13,709 nucleotides of DNA from Methylococcaceae bacterium. Lineage in GTDB: Bacteria > Pseudomonadota > Gammaproteobacteria > Methylococcales > Methylomonadaceae. The stretch's first letter is position 1. Every line of letters starts with the position of its first letter. Shown here piece by piece: positions 1 to 8,635 of the stretch. The position numbers and the translations under genes were made by a program. A model generated the notes under the pieces. That model did not search any database, was not told the origin of the DNA, and saw only the letters and a list, made by a program, of their open reading frames with translations. The stretch covers positions 169 to 13,877 of the forward strand of contig PMDM01000163.1 in assembly GCA_003155565.1 (NCBI GenBank), in the 5' to 3' direction.

Positions 1-6
1 CGTTGC

Positions 7-56
7 GTGACGCTGGAGCGTCACAAGCGGCATTCCCACGCTGGAGCGTGGGAACG
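7..56. repeat. Paired extragenic palindromes (REP-like)
   Basis: Two adjacent palindromes share the core ACGCTGGAGCGT. The first (7-24) is a perfect 8-bp stem, GTGACGCT/AGCGTCAC, around a GG loop. The second (33-54) is a perfect 10-bp stem, TTCCCACGCT/AGCGTGGGAA, also around GG, flanked by one mismatch and a further C-G pair. Two related, head-to-tail hairpins in a non-coding gap are typical of dispersed REP-type repeats, and the second has the look of a repeat common in methanotroph and other proteobacterial genomes (recollection, not searched). In RNA the hairpins could attenuate or stabilise a urtA-urtB transcript. No U-run follows, so neither is a standard intrinsic terminator. Confidence 0.75.
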
Positions 57-95
57 ATGTAATGCGGATATAAAGTTCCGTTCATTTGTGATTTA

Positions 96-100
96 CGGAG
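96..100 (+). promoter_or_regulatory. Ribosome binding site fixing the urtB start
   Basis: CGGAG ends five bases before the ATG at 106. It decides the urtB start: reading further upstream in the same frame would run translation through the palindromic repeat at 7-56 and give a leader with no likeness to UrtB, whereas the ATG at 106 is followed at once by a signal peptide. Confidence 0.6.
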
Positions 101-105
101 TAGAC

Positions 106-1752
106 ATGAAACCGGACTTTTTCAGGCGCTGTTTTTGCCCAATAGCAATGTTAATACTGCTGTTGCCAGGCTTTACACTGGGTCAAGATATTTTAGCCCA
201 AGACGTATTTTCCGAGGCTTTGACCAAACTGAATGCCACGTCCATGCAGGAACGTAGTGCAGCGATCAATCAACTCGCGGCGGTCAAAGAACCCAGGGCC
301 ATTGTGGTTTTGCAAGCGTTATTGGATGGACACTTACTTAATCTTAAGGACGAGGGCAAACTGGTTATCGGCAAAGAAAACAGTTCCGGCTATAAGTTAA
401 GCGATGCTAAAACCGGGCAGGATTTAGGTGTTGCCGATCATGAAGCTATACAAAAAATCACGGTCAATAACAGCCTTAGAATTTCGCTTAGGAAAATCAT
501 TGGTCGCCTAGAACTTAGTGCAGGCGATGCAAAAGTAAGGCTAGGCGCAGTCCATGCCATAGCCAAAGCTATAGACGATGAAGGCATTACATTGCTGCGT
601 GATCGTCTAGTCATAGAACAGGACTCAACCGTCCAAGATGAGATTAAACTGGTTCTGGGTTTGGAAGCGTTAAACAGCAATGACAAAACTGCTCGTTTGG
701 GGGCAATAGATTTGCTCAAAAATCACGCCGATCAAGATGTGGTCAATCGCCTGAATGCATTGATTGAAAAAGACGCGGATGGACACTACTTGGAAGCGGA
801 TGCCGATGTGCGTAACCAGGCTAAAGTCGCTTTATCTAAAATCAATTCACGGCTGCAATGGTACGCGGCCATTGAAACCTTGTTTTTTGGCTTAAGTCTG
901 GGTGCAGTGCTGGTATTGGCGGCGATAGGGCTCGCGATTACTTTCGGTGTTATGGGTGTCATCAATATGGCGCATGGCGAATTGATGATGCTGGGTGCGT
1001 ACACCACTTATGTTATGCAACAGCTCATGCCGGATTACTTGGGTTGGTCACTGATATTGTCTATTCCCGCTGCATTTGTGATTTCCGCGTCTGTAGGCAT
1101 TGCCATTGAACGCGGCATTATCCGTTTTCTCTATGGTCGTCCTCTGGAAACCTTGCTGGCAACATTCGGTGTCAGCCTTTTTTTACAGCAAACGGTACGT
1201 TCCATATTTTCACCTTTAAACCGCAGTGTCGCCTCGCCGGAATGGATGAGCGGCACTTGGCAAATTAATGATTTTCTATCTCTAACCTGGAACCGATTGT
1301 ATATCCTGGTGTTTTGCCTGTTAGTGTTTGCCTTATTATTGCAAATCCTTAAACGGACGCGCTTGGGCCTGGAAGTACGTGCCGTCGCACAAAATCGCAA
1401 CATGGCAAAAGCAATGGGCATCCCCACTGCCCGAGTCGATGCCTTAACGTTTGGTCTTGGTTCAGGGATTGCAGGGGTTGCAGGAGTGGCATTAAGCCAG
1501 ATTACCAATGTAGGCCCAAATCTCGGGCAGGCGTATATCGTCGATTCGTTTATGGTGGTGGTGTTTGGCGGTGTTGGCAATCTTTGGGGTACACTGCTGG
1601 CAGGATTTTCCTTAGGCATTGCGAATAAATTACTGGAACCTGTTGCGGGTGCGGTATTGGCAAAAATACTGGTGTTGGTGTTTATCATTTTGTTCATTCA
1701 AAAACGGCCACGCGGCTTATTCCCGCAAAAAGGCCGGGCAGTAGAGGGCTAA
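106..1752 (+). CDS. urtB: Urea ABC transporter permease UrtB
   Basis: Inner-membrane subunit of the high-affinity urea ABC transporter (UrtABCDE), a LivH-type permease; 548 residues, normal for the long proteobacterial UrtB. Residues 1-27 look like a signal peptide (basic start, then a hydrophobic LILLLPGF stretch). Residues about 28-250 form a soluble, helical, HEAT-like region with phrases such as KEPRAIVVLQALLDG and VRLGAVHAIAKAI, expected in the periplasm. From about 251 several membrane helices follow, with the family-typical GVINMAHGELMMLGAY, LATFGVSLFLQQ and GLEVRAVAQN, and a C-terminal FIQKRPRGLFPQKG. The start was chosen for the ribosome binding site at 96-100 and the signal peptide. 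urtC follows after four bases. urtA is not seen and is probably upstream. Family identity is clear from motifs; urea specificity rests on the urease genes downstream and on the periplasmic domain, which amino-acid LivH proteins lack. Confidence 0.95.
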   Translation: MKPDFFRRCFCPIAMLILLLPGFTLGQDILAQDVFSEALTKLNATSMQERSAAINQLAAVKEPRAIVVLQALLDGHLLNLKDEGKLVIGKENSSGYKLSDAKTGQDLGVADHEAIQKITVNNSLRISLRKIIGRLELSAGDAKVRLGAVHAIAKAIDDEGITLLRDRLVIEQDSTVQDEIKLVLGLEALNSNDKTARLGAIDLLKNHADQDVVNRLNALIEKDADGHYLEADADVRNQAKVALSKINSRLQWYAAIETLFFGLSLGAVLVLAAIGLAITFGVMGVINMAHGELMMLGAYTTYVMQQLMPDYLGWSLILSIPAAFVISASVGIAIERGIIRFLYGRPLETLLATFGVSLFLQQTVRSIFSPLNRSVASPEWMSGTWQINDFLSLTWNRLYILVFCLLVFALLLQILKRTRLGLEVRAVAQNRNMAKAMGIPTARVDALTFGLGSGIAGVAGVALSQITNVGPNLGQAYIVDSFMVVVFGGVGNLWGTLLAGFSLGIANKLLEPVAGAVLAKILVLVFIILFIQKRPRGLFPQKGRAVEG

Positions 1753-1756
1753 GAGG

Positions 1757-2848
1757 ATGCTATTGAATTTGTACAAACAAGATAAGGCAGCAGCTTTTCT
1801 GATGGGCAGCATCGGGTTTATTGCCTTGTTCGTACCCCTATGCAACCTAATCCTTCCGGCTGAATCGGCGCTGCATTTTTCCGCCTATAGTGTTTCGTTG
1901 ATAGGCAAATATCTTACTTTTGCATTGCTGGGCTTATCGCTGGATTTGGTCTGGGGTTATTGCGGTATCCTGGCTTTAGGGCATGGCGCTTTTTTTGCTT
2001 TGGGTGGTTATGCAATGGGCATGTACTTGATGCGCCAGATCGGTAATCGAGGTGTCTATAGCAATCCATTGTTACCTGATTTTATGGTGTTTCTCAATTG
2101 GCAAGAACTACCCTGGTACTGGTACGGCTTTGATCAGTTTTGGTTTGCCGCACTTATGGTGTTGTTAGTGCCGGGTTTGCTGGCTTTTGTTTTCGGTTGG
2201 TTGGCATTTCGCTCACGCGTGACGGGAGTGTATCTGTCGATTATCACGCAGGCCCTGACTTATGCCTTGTTGCTGGCTTTTTTCCGCAATGAAATGGGTT
2301 TTGGCGGTAATAATGGCTTAACCGATTTCAAGGAAATTCTCGGTTTCAATATACAATCCGAAGCGGTACGCGCTTTTCTGTTGATGGCTTCTGGCATGGC
2401 GCTGGTTGTGGCTTTTTTGGTGAGCCGCTGGGTGATGAACAGTAAATTGGGTCGGGTGGTGACGGCGATTCGAGACCAGGAAATGCGTGTACGTTTTCTG
2501 GGTTATCGTGTAGAGCTGTTCAAATTATGGATTTTTGTGTTTGCCGCCATGCTGGCGGGTATTGCCGGTGCGCTGTATGTGCCGCAAGTGGGGATTATCA
2601 ATCCCAGCGAATTTTCACCGTTGAATTCATTGGAGATAGTTATTTGGGTCGCTATCGGCGGTCGCGGCACTTTATATGGAGCGATAGTCGGAGCGGTGCT
2701 GGTTAACTATGCCAAGACGCTACTGACCGGATGGGCACCGGAAATCTGGTTATTTTTTCTGGGCGCTACTTTTATTCTCGCTACCGTGTTCTTGCCCGAT
2801 GGTTTGTTCGGGTTCTGGCAACGCCGATTAAAAGGGCAAAAATCATGA
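1757..2848 (+). CDS. urtC: Urea ABC transporter permease UrtC
   Basis: Second membrane subunit of the urea transporter, a LivM-type permease that pairs with UrtB; 363 residues, usual for the family. Hydrophobic segments run through most of the protein. Recognisable family stretches are GLSLDLVWGYCGILALGHGA (about 60-79), the loop FGGNNGLTDFKEI (about 182-194), RVVTAIRDQEMRVRFLGY (about 231-248) and IWVAIGGRGTLYGAIVGA (about 297-314). The ATG lies four bases after the urtB stop, with AGAGGG at 1743-1748 as ribosome binding site inside the end of urtB. The stop overlaps the urtD start in an ATGA junction, so production of both proteins is probably coupled. Confidence 0.95.
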   Translation: MLLNLYKQDKAAAFLMGSIGFIALFVPLCNLILPAESALHFSAYSVSLIGKYLTFALLGLSLDLVWGYCGILALGHGAFFALGGYAMGMYLMRQIGNRGVYSNPLLPDFMVFLNWQELPWYWYGFDQFWFAALMVLLVPGLLAFVFGWLAFRSRVTGVYLSIITQALTYALLLAFFRNEMGFGGNNGLTDFKEILGFNIQSEAVRAFLLMASGMALVVAFLVSRWVMNSKLGRVVTAIRDQEMRVRFLGYRVELFKLWIFVFAAMLAGIAGALYVPQVGIINPSEFSPLNSLEIVIWVAIGGRGTLYGAIVGAVLVNYAKTLLTGWAPEIWLFFLGATFILATVFLPDGLFGFWQRRLKGQKS

Positions 2849-3627
2849 GCGAGTTAGCCCTTAAAGCAGGAGAAGTGGATACCAGTCATGGGCCGATACT
2901 GTATATGGAAGGTGTTAGCGTCAGTTTTGATGGCTTCAAAGCGTTAAATAACCTGTCGCTGTACATTGATGCCGGGGAATTACGTTGTTTGATTGGCCCG
3001 AATGGCGCTGGTAAAACCACCCTGATGGATGTGATTACCGGTAAAACCCGCCCTGATACGGGTTCGGTATTTTTTGGGCAAACGATTGATCTTTTGCAAA
3101 TGGATGAGCCCGCCATTGCTCAAGCCGGTATTTGCCGTAAATTTCAAAAGCCCAGTGTCTTTGACATGTTGAGCGTGTTTGAAAACCTGGAACTGGCTTT
3201 GGCTACCCATAAAGGCGTTTGGCCTACCTTATTCGCTAAGTTAAACAGTGTACACCATGAGCGCATTGAGCAAGTGCTGGAGACGATAGGGCTTACCGAA
3301 CATCGATCACATCTGGCCGGTATTTTGTCGCATGGGCAGAAACAATGGCTGGAAATCGGTATGCTGCTGATGCAAGAGCCTAAAGTGATGCTGGTGGATG
3401 AACCCGTGGCGGGCATGACACATCAGGAAGTCGAACGCACCGCACAACTCTTATTATCGTTACAGGGCGAGCGTTCCATTATTGTGGTCGAGCATGATAT
3501 GGAGTTTGTCCGCTCTATCGCACAGCACCGGGTGACCGTATTGCATGAAGGTTCTGTACTGACCGAAGGCACTATGGATGAAGTGCAGAACGATCCGCGT
3601 GTCATACAGGTTTATTTGGGGGACTGA
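2845..3627 (+). CDS. urtD: Urea ABC transporter ATPase UrtD
   Basis: Cytoplasmic LivG-type ATPase of the urea transporter; 260 residues. Visible motifs are the Walker A GPNGAGKTT (51-59), a Q-loop region around RKFQKPSVFD (99-107), a signature LSHGQ (161-165, in place of LSGGQ, as usual in UrtD), the Walker B VMLVDEP (181-187) and the H-loop histidine in VVEHDMEF (217). The ATG at 2845 was chosen because it overlaps the urtC stop as ATGA. The frame stays open further upstream into urtC, but that leader is only the urtC sequence read in another frame. The stop shares one base with the urtE start (TGATG). Confidence 0.95.
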   Translation: MSELALKAGEVDTSHGPILYMEGVSVSFDGFKALNNLSLYIDAGELRCLIGPNGAGKTTLMDVITGKTRPDTGSVFFGQTIDLLQMDEPAIAQAGICRKFQKPSVFDMLSVFENLELALATHKGVWPTLFAKLNSVHHERIEQVLETIGLTEHRSHLAGILSHGQKQWLEIGMLLMQEPKVMLVDEPVAGMTHQEVERTAQLLLSLQGERSIIVVEHDMEFVRSIAQHRVTVLHEGSVLTEGTMDEVQNDPRVIQVYLGD

Positions 3628-4409
3628 TGCTCAATATTACGGCATTAAATCAATATTATGGCGGTAGCCATACCTTATGGGATTTGAATTTTGAGGTGCC
3701 TGATGGTTCCTGCGTGTGCCTTATGGGTCGTAATGGGGTCGGTAAAACCACTTTGCTGAAGTGCATCATGGGGCTTATTGCGGTAAAGGATGGTGAGATA
3801 GCGTATAACGACACCCCTATTAGCCACGCCAAGCCGGAGCAACGTGCCGAACTGGGTATCGGCTACGTACCGCAGGGACGGGAAATTTTTCCCTTATTAA
3901 CAGTGGAAGAAAACCTAAAAATCGGTCTACGTGCGGCACACAAACAAGGTATCAAAAAAGTCCCGGAGCATATCTACGAGATTTTTCCGGTACTGAAACA
4001 AATGCTCAAACGGCGCGGCGGTGACTTGTCTGGTGGCCAACAGCAACAGCTCGCTATCGGGAGGGCATTGGTCATTAATCCTAAATTGCTTATCCTGGAT
4101 GAACCGACCGAAGGCATACAGCCTAATATCGTCAGTGAAATCGGTGATGTGATTATTCGTCTAAATCGTTCCAGAGGGGTACCGATCCCTTTGCTTAAAG
4201 TAAACGATGAGGCTAAAGATGAAATCCGCGAAGGTATTATTAAAATCAAAAACGAGTTGGGAGTAACGATATTGCTGGTGGAACAAAAACTGCCGTTTGC
4301 ACGTAAAGTGGCCGACCGCTTTTACATCATGGATAGGGGTCGCGGTGTCGCTGCCGGAAACATGGCTCAATTGAACGAAGACATGGTTAAACGTTATTTG
4401 ACTGTATAG
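3627..4409 (+). CDS. urtE: Urea ABC transporter ATPase UrtE (with extra segment)
   Basis: LivF-type ATPase, the second nucleotide-binding subunit of the urea transporter. Motifs: Walker A GRNGVGKT (34-41), QGREIFPLLTVEENL (83-97), signature LSGGQ (134-138), Walker B LLILDEP (154-160), and VEQ in place of an H-loop histidine (218-220), as in LivF proteins. At 260 residues it is about 30 longer than the roughly 230 I expect for UrtE. The excess lies between IIRLN (176-180) and ELGVTILLVEQ (210-220), where these motifs are normally close together. The extra part (about 182-208) resembles the segment before it: 171-190 aligns with 199-218 at 8 of 20 identical residues. The frame is intact and all catalytic motifs remain, so it should still work. 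The start shares a base with the urtD stop. Confidence 0.93.
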   Translation: MLNITALNQYYGGSHTLWDLNFEVPDGSCVCLMGRNGVGKTTLLKCIMGLIAVKDGEIAYNDTPISHAKPEQRAELGIGYVPQGREIFPLLTVEENLKIGLRAAHKQGIKKVPEHIYEIFPVLKQMLKRRGGDLSGGQQQQLAIGRALVINPKLLILDEPTEGIQPNIVSEIGDVIIRLNRSRGVPIPLLKVNDEAKDEIREGIIKIKNELGVTILLVEQKLPFARKVADRFYIMDRGRGVAAGNMAQLNEDMVKRYLTV

Positions 4410-4421
4410 AGTGAGGCATTT

Positions 4422-5006
4422 ATGAAAACGTGTTGCGTAAAAAAGTTGGCTTTACCCGTAATGCTGTTTAGCTTTGTAACGCCAGTGTGGGCGCATACCG
4501 GCATCGACACAACGCATGGTTTTATGGCTGGTTTTGTCCATCCTTGGCAAGGCGTTGACCATTTGTTAGTGATGTTCGCCGTTGGTTTATGGGCTAGTGT
4601 GCTATCCGGCAAAATACTGTGGCAGCTACCCATCACATTCTTATTATTGATGGCAATAGGCGCAGGCCTAAATTTTGCGGGGTTTACGCTGCATTTTGCT
4701 GAGCTATGGGTCGCGATGTCGGTACTGGTATTTGGGTTGATTATAAGTTGTAACTGGCGTACATCGGGCTTTTGGGCGATGGGCTTGGTGGTGGCGTTTG
4801 CGTTTTGTCATGGTTATGTACATGCTGCGGAAATCGCAAATGGTGCAGACCAATTTGGTTATGCTTTGGGCTTCTTGCTGTCCACCGCAATTTTGATGAG
4901 CCTTGGTATTGCCGCTAATGTATTAGGTGCAATGGGGGCGTATGTTTTCAGAATGAGTTTTGGTTTGGTTTCCAGTACAGCTGCTGTGTTCTGGCTGGCA
5001 AAGTAA
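4422..5006 (+). CDS. ureJ: HupE/UreJ family putative nickel permease
   Basis: Membrane protein of the HupE/UreJ family, thought to carry nickel (or cobalt) into the cell for urease or hydrogenase; 194 residues. It starts with a cleavable-looking signal sequence ending ..TPVWA-HTG, then shows the family motif HPWQGVDHLLVMFAVGLWA (about 40-58), whose His and Asp residues are the proposed metal ligands, a second motif HGYVHAAE (about 126-133), and about six hydrophobic segments. It lies 12 bases after urtE, with GTGAGG at 4411-4416 as ribosome binding site, and its stop overlaps the ureD start (TAATG). Its place between the urea transporter and urease genes supports nickel supply for urease. The name ureJ is taken from that context; hupE would be equally fair for the family. 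Confidence 0.88.
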   Translation: MKTCCVKKLALPVMLFSFVTPVWAHTGIDTTHGFMAGFVHPWQGVDHLLVMFAVGLWASVLSGKILWQLPITFLLLMAIGAGLNFAGFTLHFAELWVAMSVLVFGLIISCNWRTSGFWAMGLVVAFAFCHGYVHAAEIANGADQFGYALGFLLSTAILMSLGIAANVLGAMGAYVFRMSFGLVSSTAAVFWLAK

Positions 5007-5845
5007 TGGTATCGAATAACCAGGAAGCAGTTAAAGCAGAGCCTGGCGGTTGGCGGGCTGCATTAAACTTAAACTTTGCCGCCACTACAGATAAAACCGT
5101 ACTGGTTAAGCGCGATCATTTTGGGCCCTTAACCGTGCAACGGCCATTTTATCCCGAGGGCGGGGTATGTCATGTCTATATACTGCATCCACCGGGCGGC
5201 ATAGTCGGTGGAGATTATCTGACGATTTGCGCCAAAGCCGCAGCACACAGCCATGCCTTGATTACCACACCCGCAGCAGGAAAATTTTATCGTAGCTCCG
5301 GCGCACAGGCCACACAGACAGTAGAGATTTGCGTCGCAGAACACGCAACCGTGGAATGGCTACCGCAGGAAACCATTATTTACGAAGGCGCACAGTTAAA
5401 ATCATCGGTTAAGGTTGATCTGGCTACAGATGCCCGTTTTATTGGTTGGGAAATTTTGTCATTGGGTCGGCCTGCTTGTGCTGAGAATTTCGATTATGGC
5501 CTAGCGGATTTGAGCTGGCAGATTTATTATGACGATCGTCCTTTGCTATTGGAACGTCTTTACCTCGATGCCAAGGCTTTTTCTGCGCGTTGGGGTTTGC
5601 AGGGCTGTTCAGCTTGCGGAACACTGTTTGCCACACCTGCTAGCGCTGAAAGTTTGGTAGCTGTTCAACAGATAATCGGCGATACCAAAGGCCGTGGTGT
5701 GACTCGCATTGATGAGCTGTTGGTTTGCAGGGCTTTGGACAACAGAAGCGACCGGGTACGCGGATTTTTTGAGCAGGTGTGGGCAATTGTACGACCTGAC
5801 GTGCTGCAACGTAAAGCCTGTGCGCCCCGTATTTGGGCAACCTGA
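5006..5845 (+). CDS. ureD: Urease accessory protein UreD
   Basis: Scaffold protein (also called UreH) that binds the urease apoenzyme and, with UreF and UreG, forms the complex through which nickel reaches the active site; cytoplasmic, 279 residues, normal length. Family-typical sections are GWRAALNLNFA near the N-terminus, the stretch HPPGGIVGGDYLTI (about 61-74), TTPAAGKFYRSSG (about 87-99), EWLPQETIIYEGA (about 117-129) and GWEILSLGRPA (about 147-157). The ATG shares one base with the stop of the HupE/UreJ gene (TAATG). ureA starts 25 bases downstream, so it is the first gene of the urease block proper. Confidence 0.95.
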   Translation: MVSNNQEAVKAEPGGWRAALNLNFAATTDKTVLVKRDHFGPLTVQRPFYPEGGVCHVYILHPPGGIVGGDYLTICAKAAAHSHALITTPAAGKFYRSSGAQATQTVEICVAEHATVEWLPQETIIYEGAQLKSSVKVDLATDARFIGWEILSLGRPACAENFDYGLADLSWQIYYDDRPLLLERLYLDAKAFSARWGLQGCSACGTLFATPASAESLVAVQQIIGDTKGRGVTRIDELLVCRALDNRSDRVRGFFEQVWAIVRPDVLQRKACAPRIWAT

Positions 5846-5870
5846 TTAGAACAGGGATTGGAATAACACG

Positions 5871-6173
5871 ATGCAATTAACACCCCGCGAAAAAGACAAA
5901 TTGCTGATATTTACCGCTGGTCTCCTAGCTGAACGGCGTAAGGCTAGAGGCCTTAAGCTCAATTATCCTGAAGCCGTGGCTTTTATCAGTGCGGCGATCA
6001 TGGAAGGCGCACGAGATAATCGCACGGTTGCGGAGTTGATGGAATTCGGTCGCACCCTGCTATTCCGTGATGATGTCATGGAAGGTGTTGCCGAAATGTT
6101 GCCCGATGTGCAGGTTGAAGCCACTTTCCCTGACGGCACCAAACTGGTGACTGTCCACAACCCTATCGAATAG
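5871..6173 (+). CDS. ureA: Urease gamma subunit UreA
   Basis: Smallest structural subunit of the nickel enzyme urease, which hydrolyses urea to ammonia and carbamate; 100 residues, the standard length for a separate bacterial gamma subunit. It begins [14 protein letters not shown] and shows [20 protein letters not shown] (30-49) and [20 protein letters not shown] (77-96), all strongly conserved in UreA. TGGA at 5859-5862 can serve as a ribosome binding site. ureB follows after ten bases. Subunits are separate here, not fused as in plants or Helicobacter. Confidence 0.97.
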   Translation: MQLTPREKDKLLIFTAGLLAERRKARGLKLNYPEAVAFISAAIMEGARDNRTVAELMEFGRTLLFRDDVMEGVAEMLPDVQVEATFPDGTKLVTVHNPIE

Positions 6174-6183
6174 GAGTAGAGCG

Positions 6184-6501
6184 ATGATCCCAGGAGAAAT
6201 TATTGTCGCTGACGGCGATTTGGAACTGAATACAGGCCGTGCGGTGATTAGCGTGCTGGTTGCTAATAGCGGTGATCGGCCCATTCAAATTGGTTCGCAT
6301 TATCATTTTTTTGAAACCAACCCTGCTTTGTATTTTGACCGTGCAATAACGCGAGGTTTTAGGTTGGATATTCCAGCAGGTACGGCAGTGCGCTTTGAGC
6401 CAGGTCAGCAACGCGAAGTACAATTGGTGGCCTATGCCGGATTGCGCCGGATTTACGGTTTTCGTCAGGCGGTCATGGGTGCATTGGAGCCTTACGTATG
6501 A
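6184..6501 (+). CDS. ureB: Urease beta subunit UreB
   Basis: Second structural subunit of urease; 105 residues, usual length. It opens with [19 protein letters not shown] and contains [19 protein letters not shown] (about 28-46), [18 protein letters not shown] (about 59-76) and a C-terminal [10 protein letters not shown], all diagnostic. AGGAG at 6172-6176, overlapping the ureA stop, is a strong ribosome binding site seven bases before the ATG. The stop overlaps the ureC start as ATGA, suggesting translational coupling that would help the equal subunit ratio. Confidence 0.97.
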   Translation: MIPGEIIVADGDLELNTGRAVISVLVANSGDRPIQIGSHYHFFETNPALYFDRAITRGFRLDIPAGTAVRFEPGQQREVQLVAYAGLRRIYGFRQAVMGALEPYV

Positions 6502-8201
6502 GCCGTATTAGCAGACAAGCGTATGCCGATATGTTCGGGCCAACGACGGGCGACCGTGTAAGGTTGGGTGATAGCGGCCTGTTTATTGAAGTCGAAGATG
6601 ACCGCACGGTTTATGGTGATGAGGTCAAATTTGGCGGCGGCAAAGTTATCCGTGACGGCATGGGTCAAAGCCAGCTTGATTCCCTCACGGCAGTTGATTT
6701 GGTCATCACTAATGCGCTTATCGTCGATCACTGGGGCATTATTAAAGCCGATGTCGGTATCAAAAACGGTCGGATTGCCAGTATCGGTAAGGCCGGTAAT
6801 CCCGATACCCAGCAGGGCGTGGATATTGTCATCGGCCCAGGTACGGAAATTATTGCTGGAGAAGGACAGATCCTGACCGCAGGCGGCATTGACGCGCATA
6901 TTCATTTTATCTGTCCGCAGCAAATCGACGAAGCCTTGATGTCCGGGGTGACAACAATGATCGGCGGTGGCACTGGCCCTGCAACAGGCACCAACGCGAC
7001 GACTTGTACACCGGGCCCGTGGAATATTCACACCATGCTGCAATCGCTGGATGGTTTCCCTATGAATTTCGGTTTGTTGGGCAAGGGCAATGCCAGCCTA
7101 CCTGCTGCACTGGAAGAACAAGTCCGTGCCGGGGCGATGGGTTTAAAATTACACGAAGATTGGGGTACGACCCCTGCCGCTATTGATTGCTGTCTTTATG
7201 TTGCTGAACAATTTGATGTGCAAGTCGCCATTCACACCGATACCCTCAACGAATCGGGGTTTGTCGAAGACACGTTTGCGGCTTTCAAAGGCCGTACCAT
7301 CCACACTTATCACACTGAAGGCGCTGGCGGCGGTCATGCGCCAGACATTATCAAAGCCTGTGGTGAAGCGAATGTATTGCCGTCATCAACCAATCCGACA
7401 CGGCCCTATACCGTCAACACCGTGGATGAACATCTGGATATGTTGATGGTTTGCCACCACCTTGATCCCGGTATTGCCGAAGATGTCGCGTTTGCCGAAT
7501 CACGCATACGCCGCGAGACTATTGCCGCCGAAGATATTCTGCATGATCTGGGGGCGTTTTCGATGATTTCTTCCGATTCGCAGGCCATGGGGCGTGTCGG
7601 TGAAGTCATTATCCGTACTTGGCAGACTGCACATAAAATGAAAGAGCAACGCGGCAGTCTTAAAGAAGATTCATCCCAGAATGACAATTTTCGTATCAAA
7701 CGCTATATCGCCAAATACACCATTAATCCAGCAATCAGCCACGGCATAGCGCATGAGGTGGGTTCGATTGAAGTCGGCAAGTTGGCTGATTTGGTGTTAT
7801 GGCATCCCGCATTTTTTGCCACTAAGCCAAGTCTTATTTTAAAAGGCGGGTTTATTGCCGCCGCACCTATGGGCGATCCTAATGCTTCTATTCCAACACC
7901 GCAACCGGTGCATTATCGGCCCATGTTTGGGGGGTTCGGTATGGCTGCATCTGCAACATCCATGTTTTTTCTGCCTAGAGTGGCTGTCGAGTCTGATATT
8001 GCAAAAGCCTTGAAACTTAAAAAGCAGGTGGGTGTGGTGAAAGGAACCCGTACCATCGGCAAAAAGGATTTAATCCATAATAACTACCAACCGAATATTG
8101 AAGTTGACCCACAAAGCTATGAAGTTCGTGCTGATGGGCTGCTTTTAACCTGTGAACCCGCGACAATATTACCGTTTACCCAACGCTACTTTTTATTTTG
8201 A
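6498..8201 (+). CDS. ureC: Urease alpha subunit UreC (catalytic)
   Basis: Catalytic subunit of urease, an amidohydrolase with a two-nickel centre; 567 residues, exactly the common bacterial length. All nickel ligands fall at the Klebsiella aerogenes numbers: His134 and His136 in [11 protein letters not shown], the lysine to be carbamylated, Lys217, in [12 protein letters not shown], His246 in [11 protein letters not shown], His272 in [12 protein letters not shown], and Asp360 in [12 protein letters not shown]. The substrate-contacting His219 and the mobile-flap Cys319-His320 in VCHHLD are also present. Nothing is missing, so the enzyme should be active. It overlaps ureB by four bases. ureE starts two bases after the stop, or overlaps it if the upstream TTG is used. 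Confidence 0.98.
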   Translation: MSRISRQAYADMFGPTTGDRVRLGDSGLFIEVEDDRTVYGDEVKFGGGKVIRDGMGQSQLDSLTAVDLVITNALIVDHWGIIKADVGIKNGRIASIGKAGNPDTQQGVDIVIGPGTEIIAGEGQILTAGGIDAHIHFICPQQIDEALMSGVTTMIGGGTGPATGTNATTCTPGPWNIHTMLQSLDGFPMNFGLLGKGNASLPAALEEQVRAGAMGLKLHEDWGTTPAAIDCCLYVAEQFDVQVAIHTDTLNESGFVEDTFAAFKGRTIHTYHTEGAGGGHAPDIIKACGEANVLPSSTNPTRPYTVNTVDEHLDMLMVCHHLDPGIAEDVAFAESRIRRETIAAEDILHDLGAFSMISSDSQAMGRVGEVIIRTWQTAHKMKEQRGSLKEDSSQNDNFRIKRYIAKYTINPAISHGIAHEVGSIEVGKLADLVLWHPAFFATKPSLILKGGFIAAAPMGDPNASIPTPQPVHYRPMFGGFGMAASATSMFFLPRVAVESDIAKALKLKKQVGVVKGTRTIGKKDLIHNNYQPNIEVDPQSYEVRADGLLLTCEPATILPFTQRYFLF

Positions 8202-8203
8202 CT

Positions 8204-8635
8204 ATGCTGAAACTGACTGAATTGGCTCCAGACACGACAACGCCTGATGATGTGGTGACATTGCCGTATGAAACCCGTCAGAAAAGCCGTCTATTAAGCC
8301 AGACCGATGGTGGAACTAAGATTGGAATATTTTTACCTCGTGGTCAAATGCTGAGTCACGGTTTGGTATTGAAGGGCCATGATGATTATCGTGTTCGGGT
8401 TAATGCGGCGGCAGAGTCATTGTCCGTAATACGCACCGATAACACATTGCAATTCGCTCGCGCTTGTTATCATCTGGGTAATCGACATATTGCCTTACAG
8501 ATTCTACCTGGCGAACTACGTTTTCTGATCGACCACGTTTTAGACCAAATGCTGGTAGGTCTAGGATTAAGCGTTACCCACGAATCGCTACCCTTTGAAC
8601 CGGAACAAGGGGCTTATCACGGTCATGGTCACTGA
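8204..8635 (+). CDS. ureE: Urease accessory nickel chaperone UreE
   Basis: Metallochaperone that brings nickel to the UreDFG-apourease complex; cytoplasmic, 143 residues from this start. The family motif YHLGNRH (89-95) carries the central metal-binding histidines of the dimer, and DHVLDQMLVGLGL (110-122) matches the conserved C-terminal part of the fold. The tail YHGHGH holds only three histidines, much less than the histidine-rich tail of Klebsiella UreE, so nickel storage in the tail is probably slight. The ATG at 8204 was preferred over a TTG at 8198 that would overlap the ureC stop; neither has a convincing ribosome binding site, so re-initiation after ureC is likely. ureF starts inside the last 11 bases. 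Confidence 0.94.
   Translation: MLKLTELAPDTTTPDDVVTLPYETRQKSRLLSQTDGGTKIGIFLPRGQMLSHGLVLKGHDDYRVRVNAAAESLSVIRTDNTLQFARACYHLGNRHIALQILPGELRFLIDHVLDQMLVGLGLSVTHESLPFEPEQGAYHGHGH

Noticed and set aside
7..105. N-terminal extension of urtB from position 7
   Set aside because: The frame is open only because it crosses the palindromic repeat. It translates to HSHAGAWERC, a familiar artefact of such repeats, and lacks a ribosome binding site, whereas ATG 106 has both a ribosome binding site and a signal peptide.
1131..1697. 188-codon frame on the minus strand opposite urtB
   Set aside because: It is antisense to the conserved membrane part of urtB, and its Thr/Asn/Pro-rich product is the typical complement of Val/Leu/Gly-rich membrane coding sequence.
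2731..2844. Longer urtD starting inside urtC
   Set aside because: The added 38 residues are the end of urtC read in another frame. ATG 2845 overlaps the urtC stop as ATGA and gives the normal UrtD length.
6492..7043. 183-codon frame on the minus strand opposite ureC
   Set aside because: It lies fully opposite the highly conserved start of ureC, has no family likeness and no ribosome binding site that I can see; it follows from codon bias of ureC.
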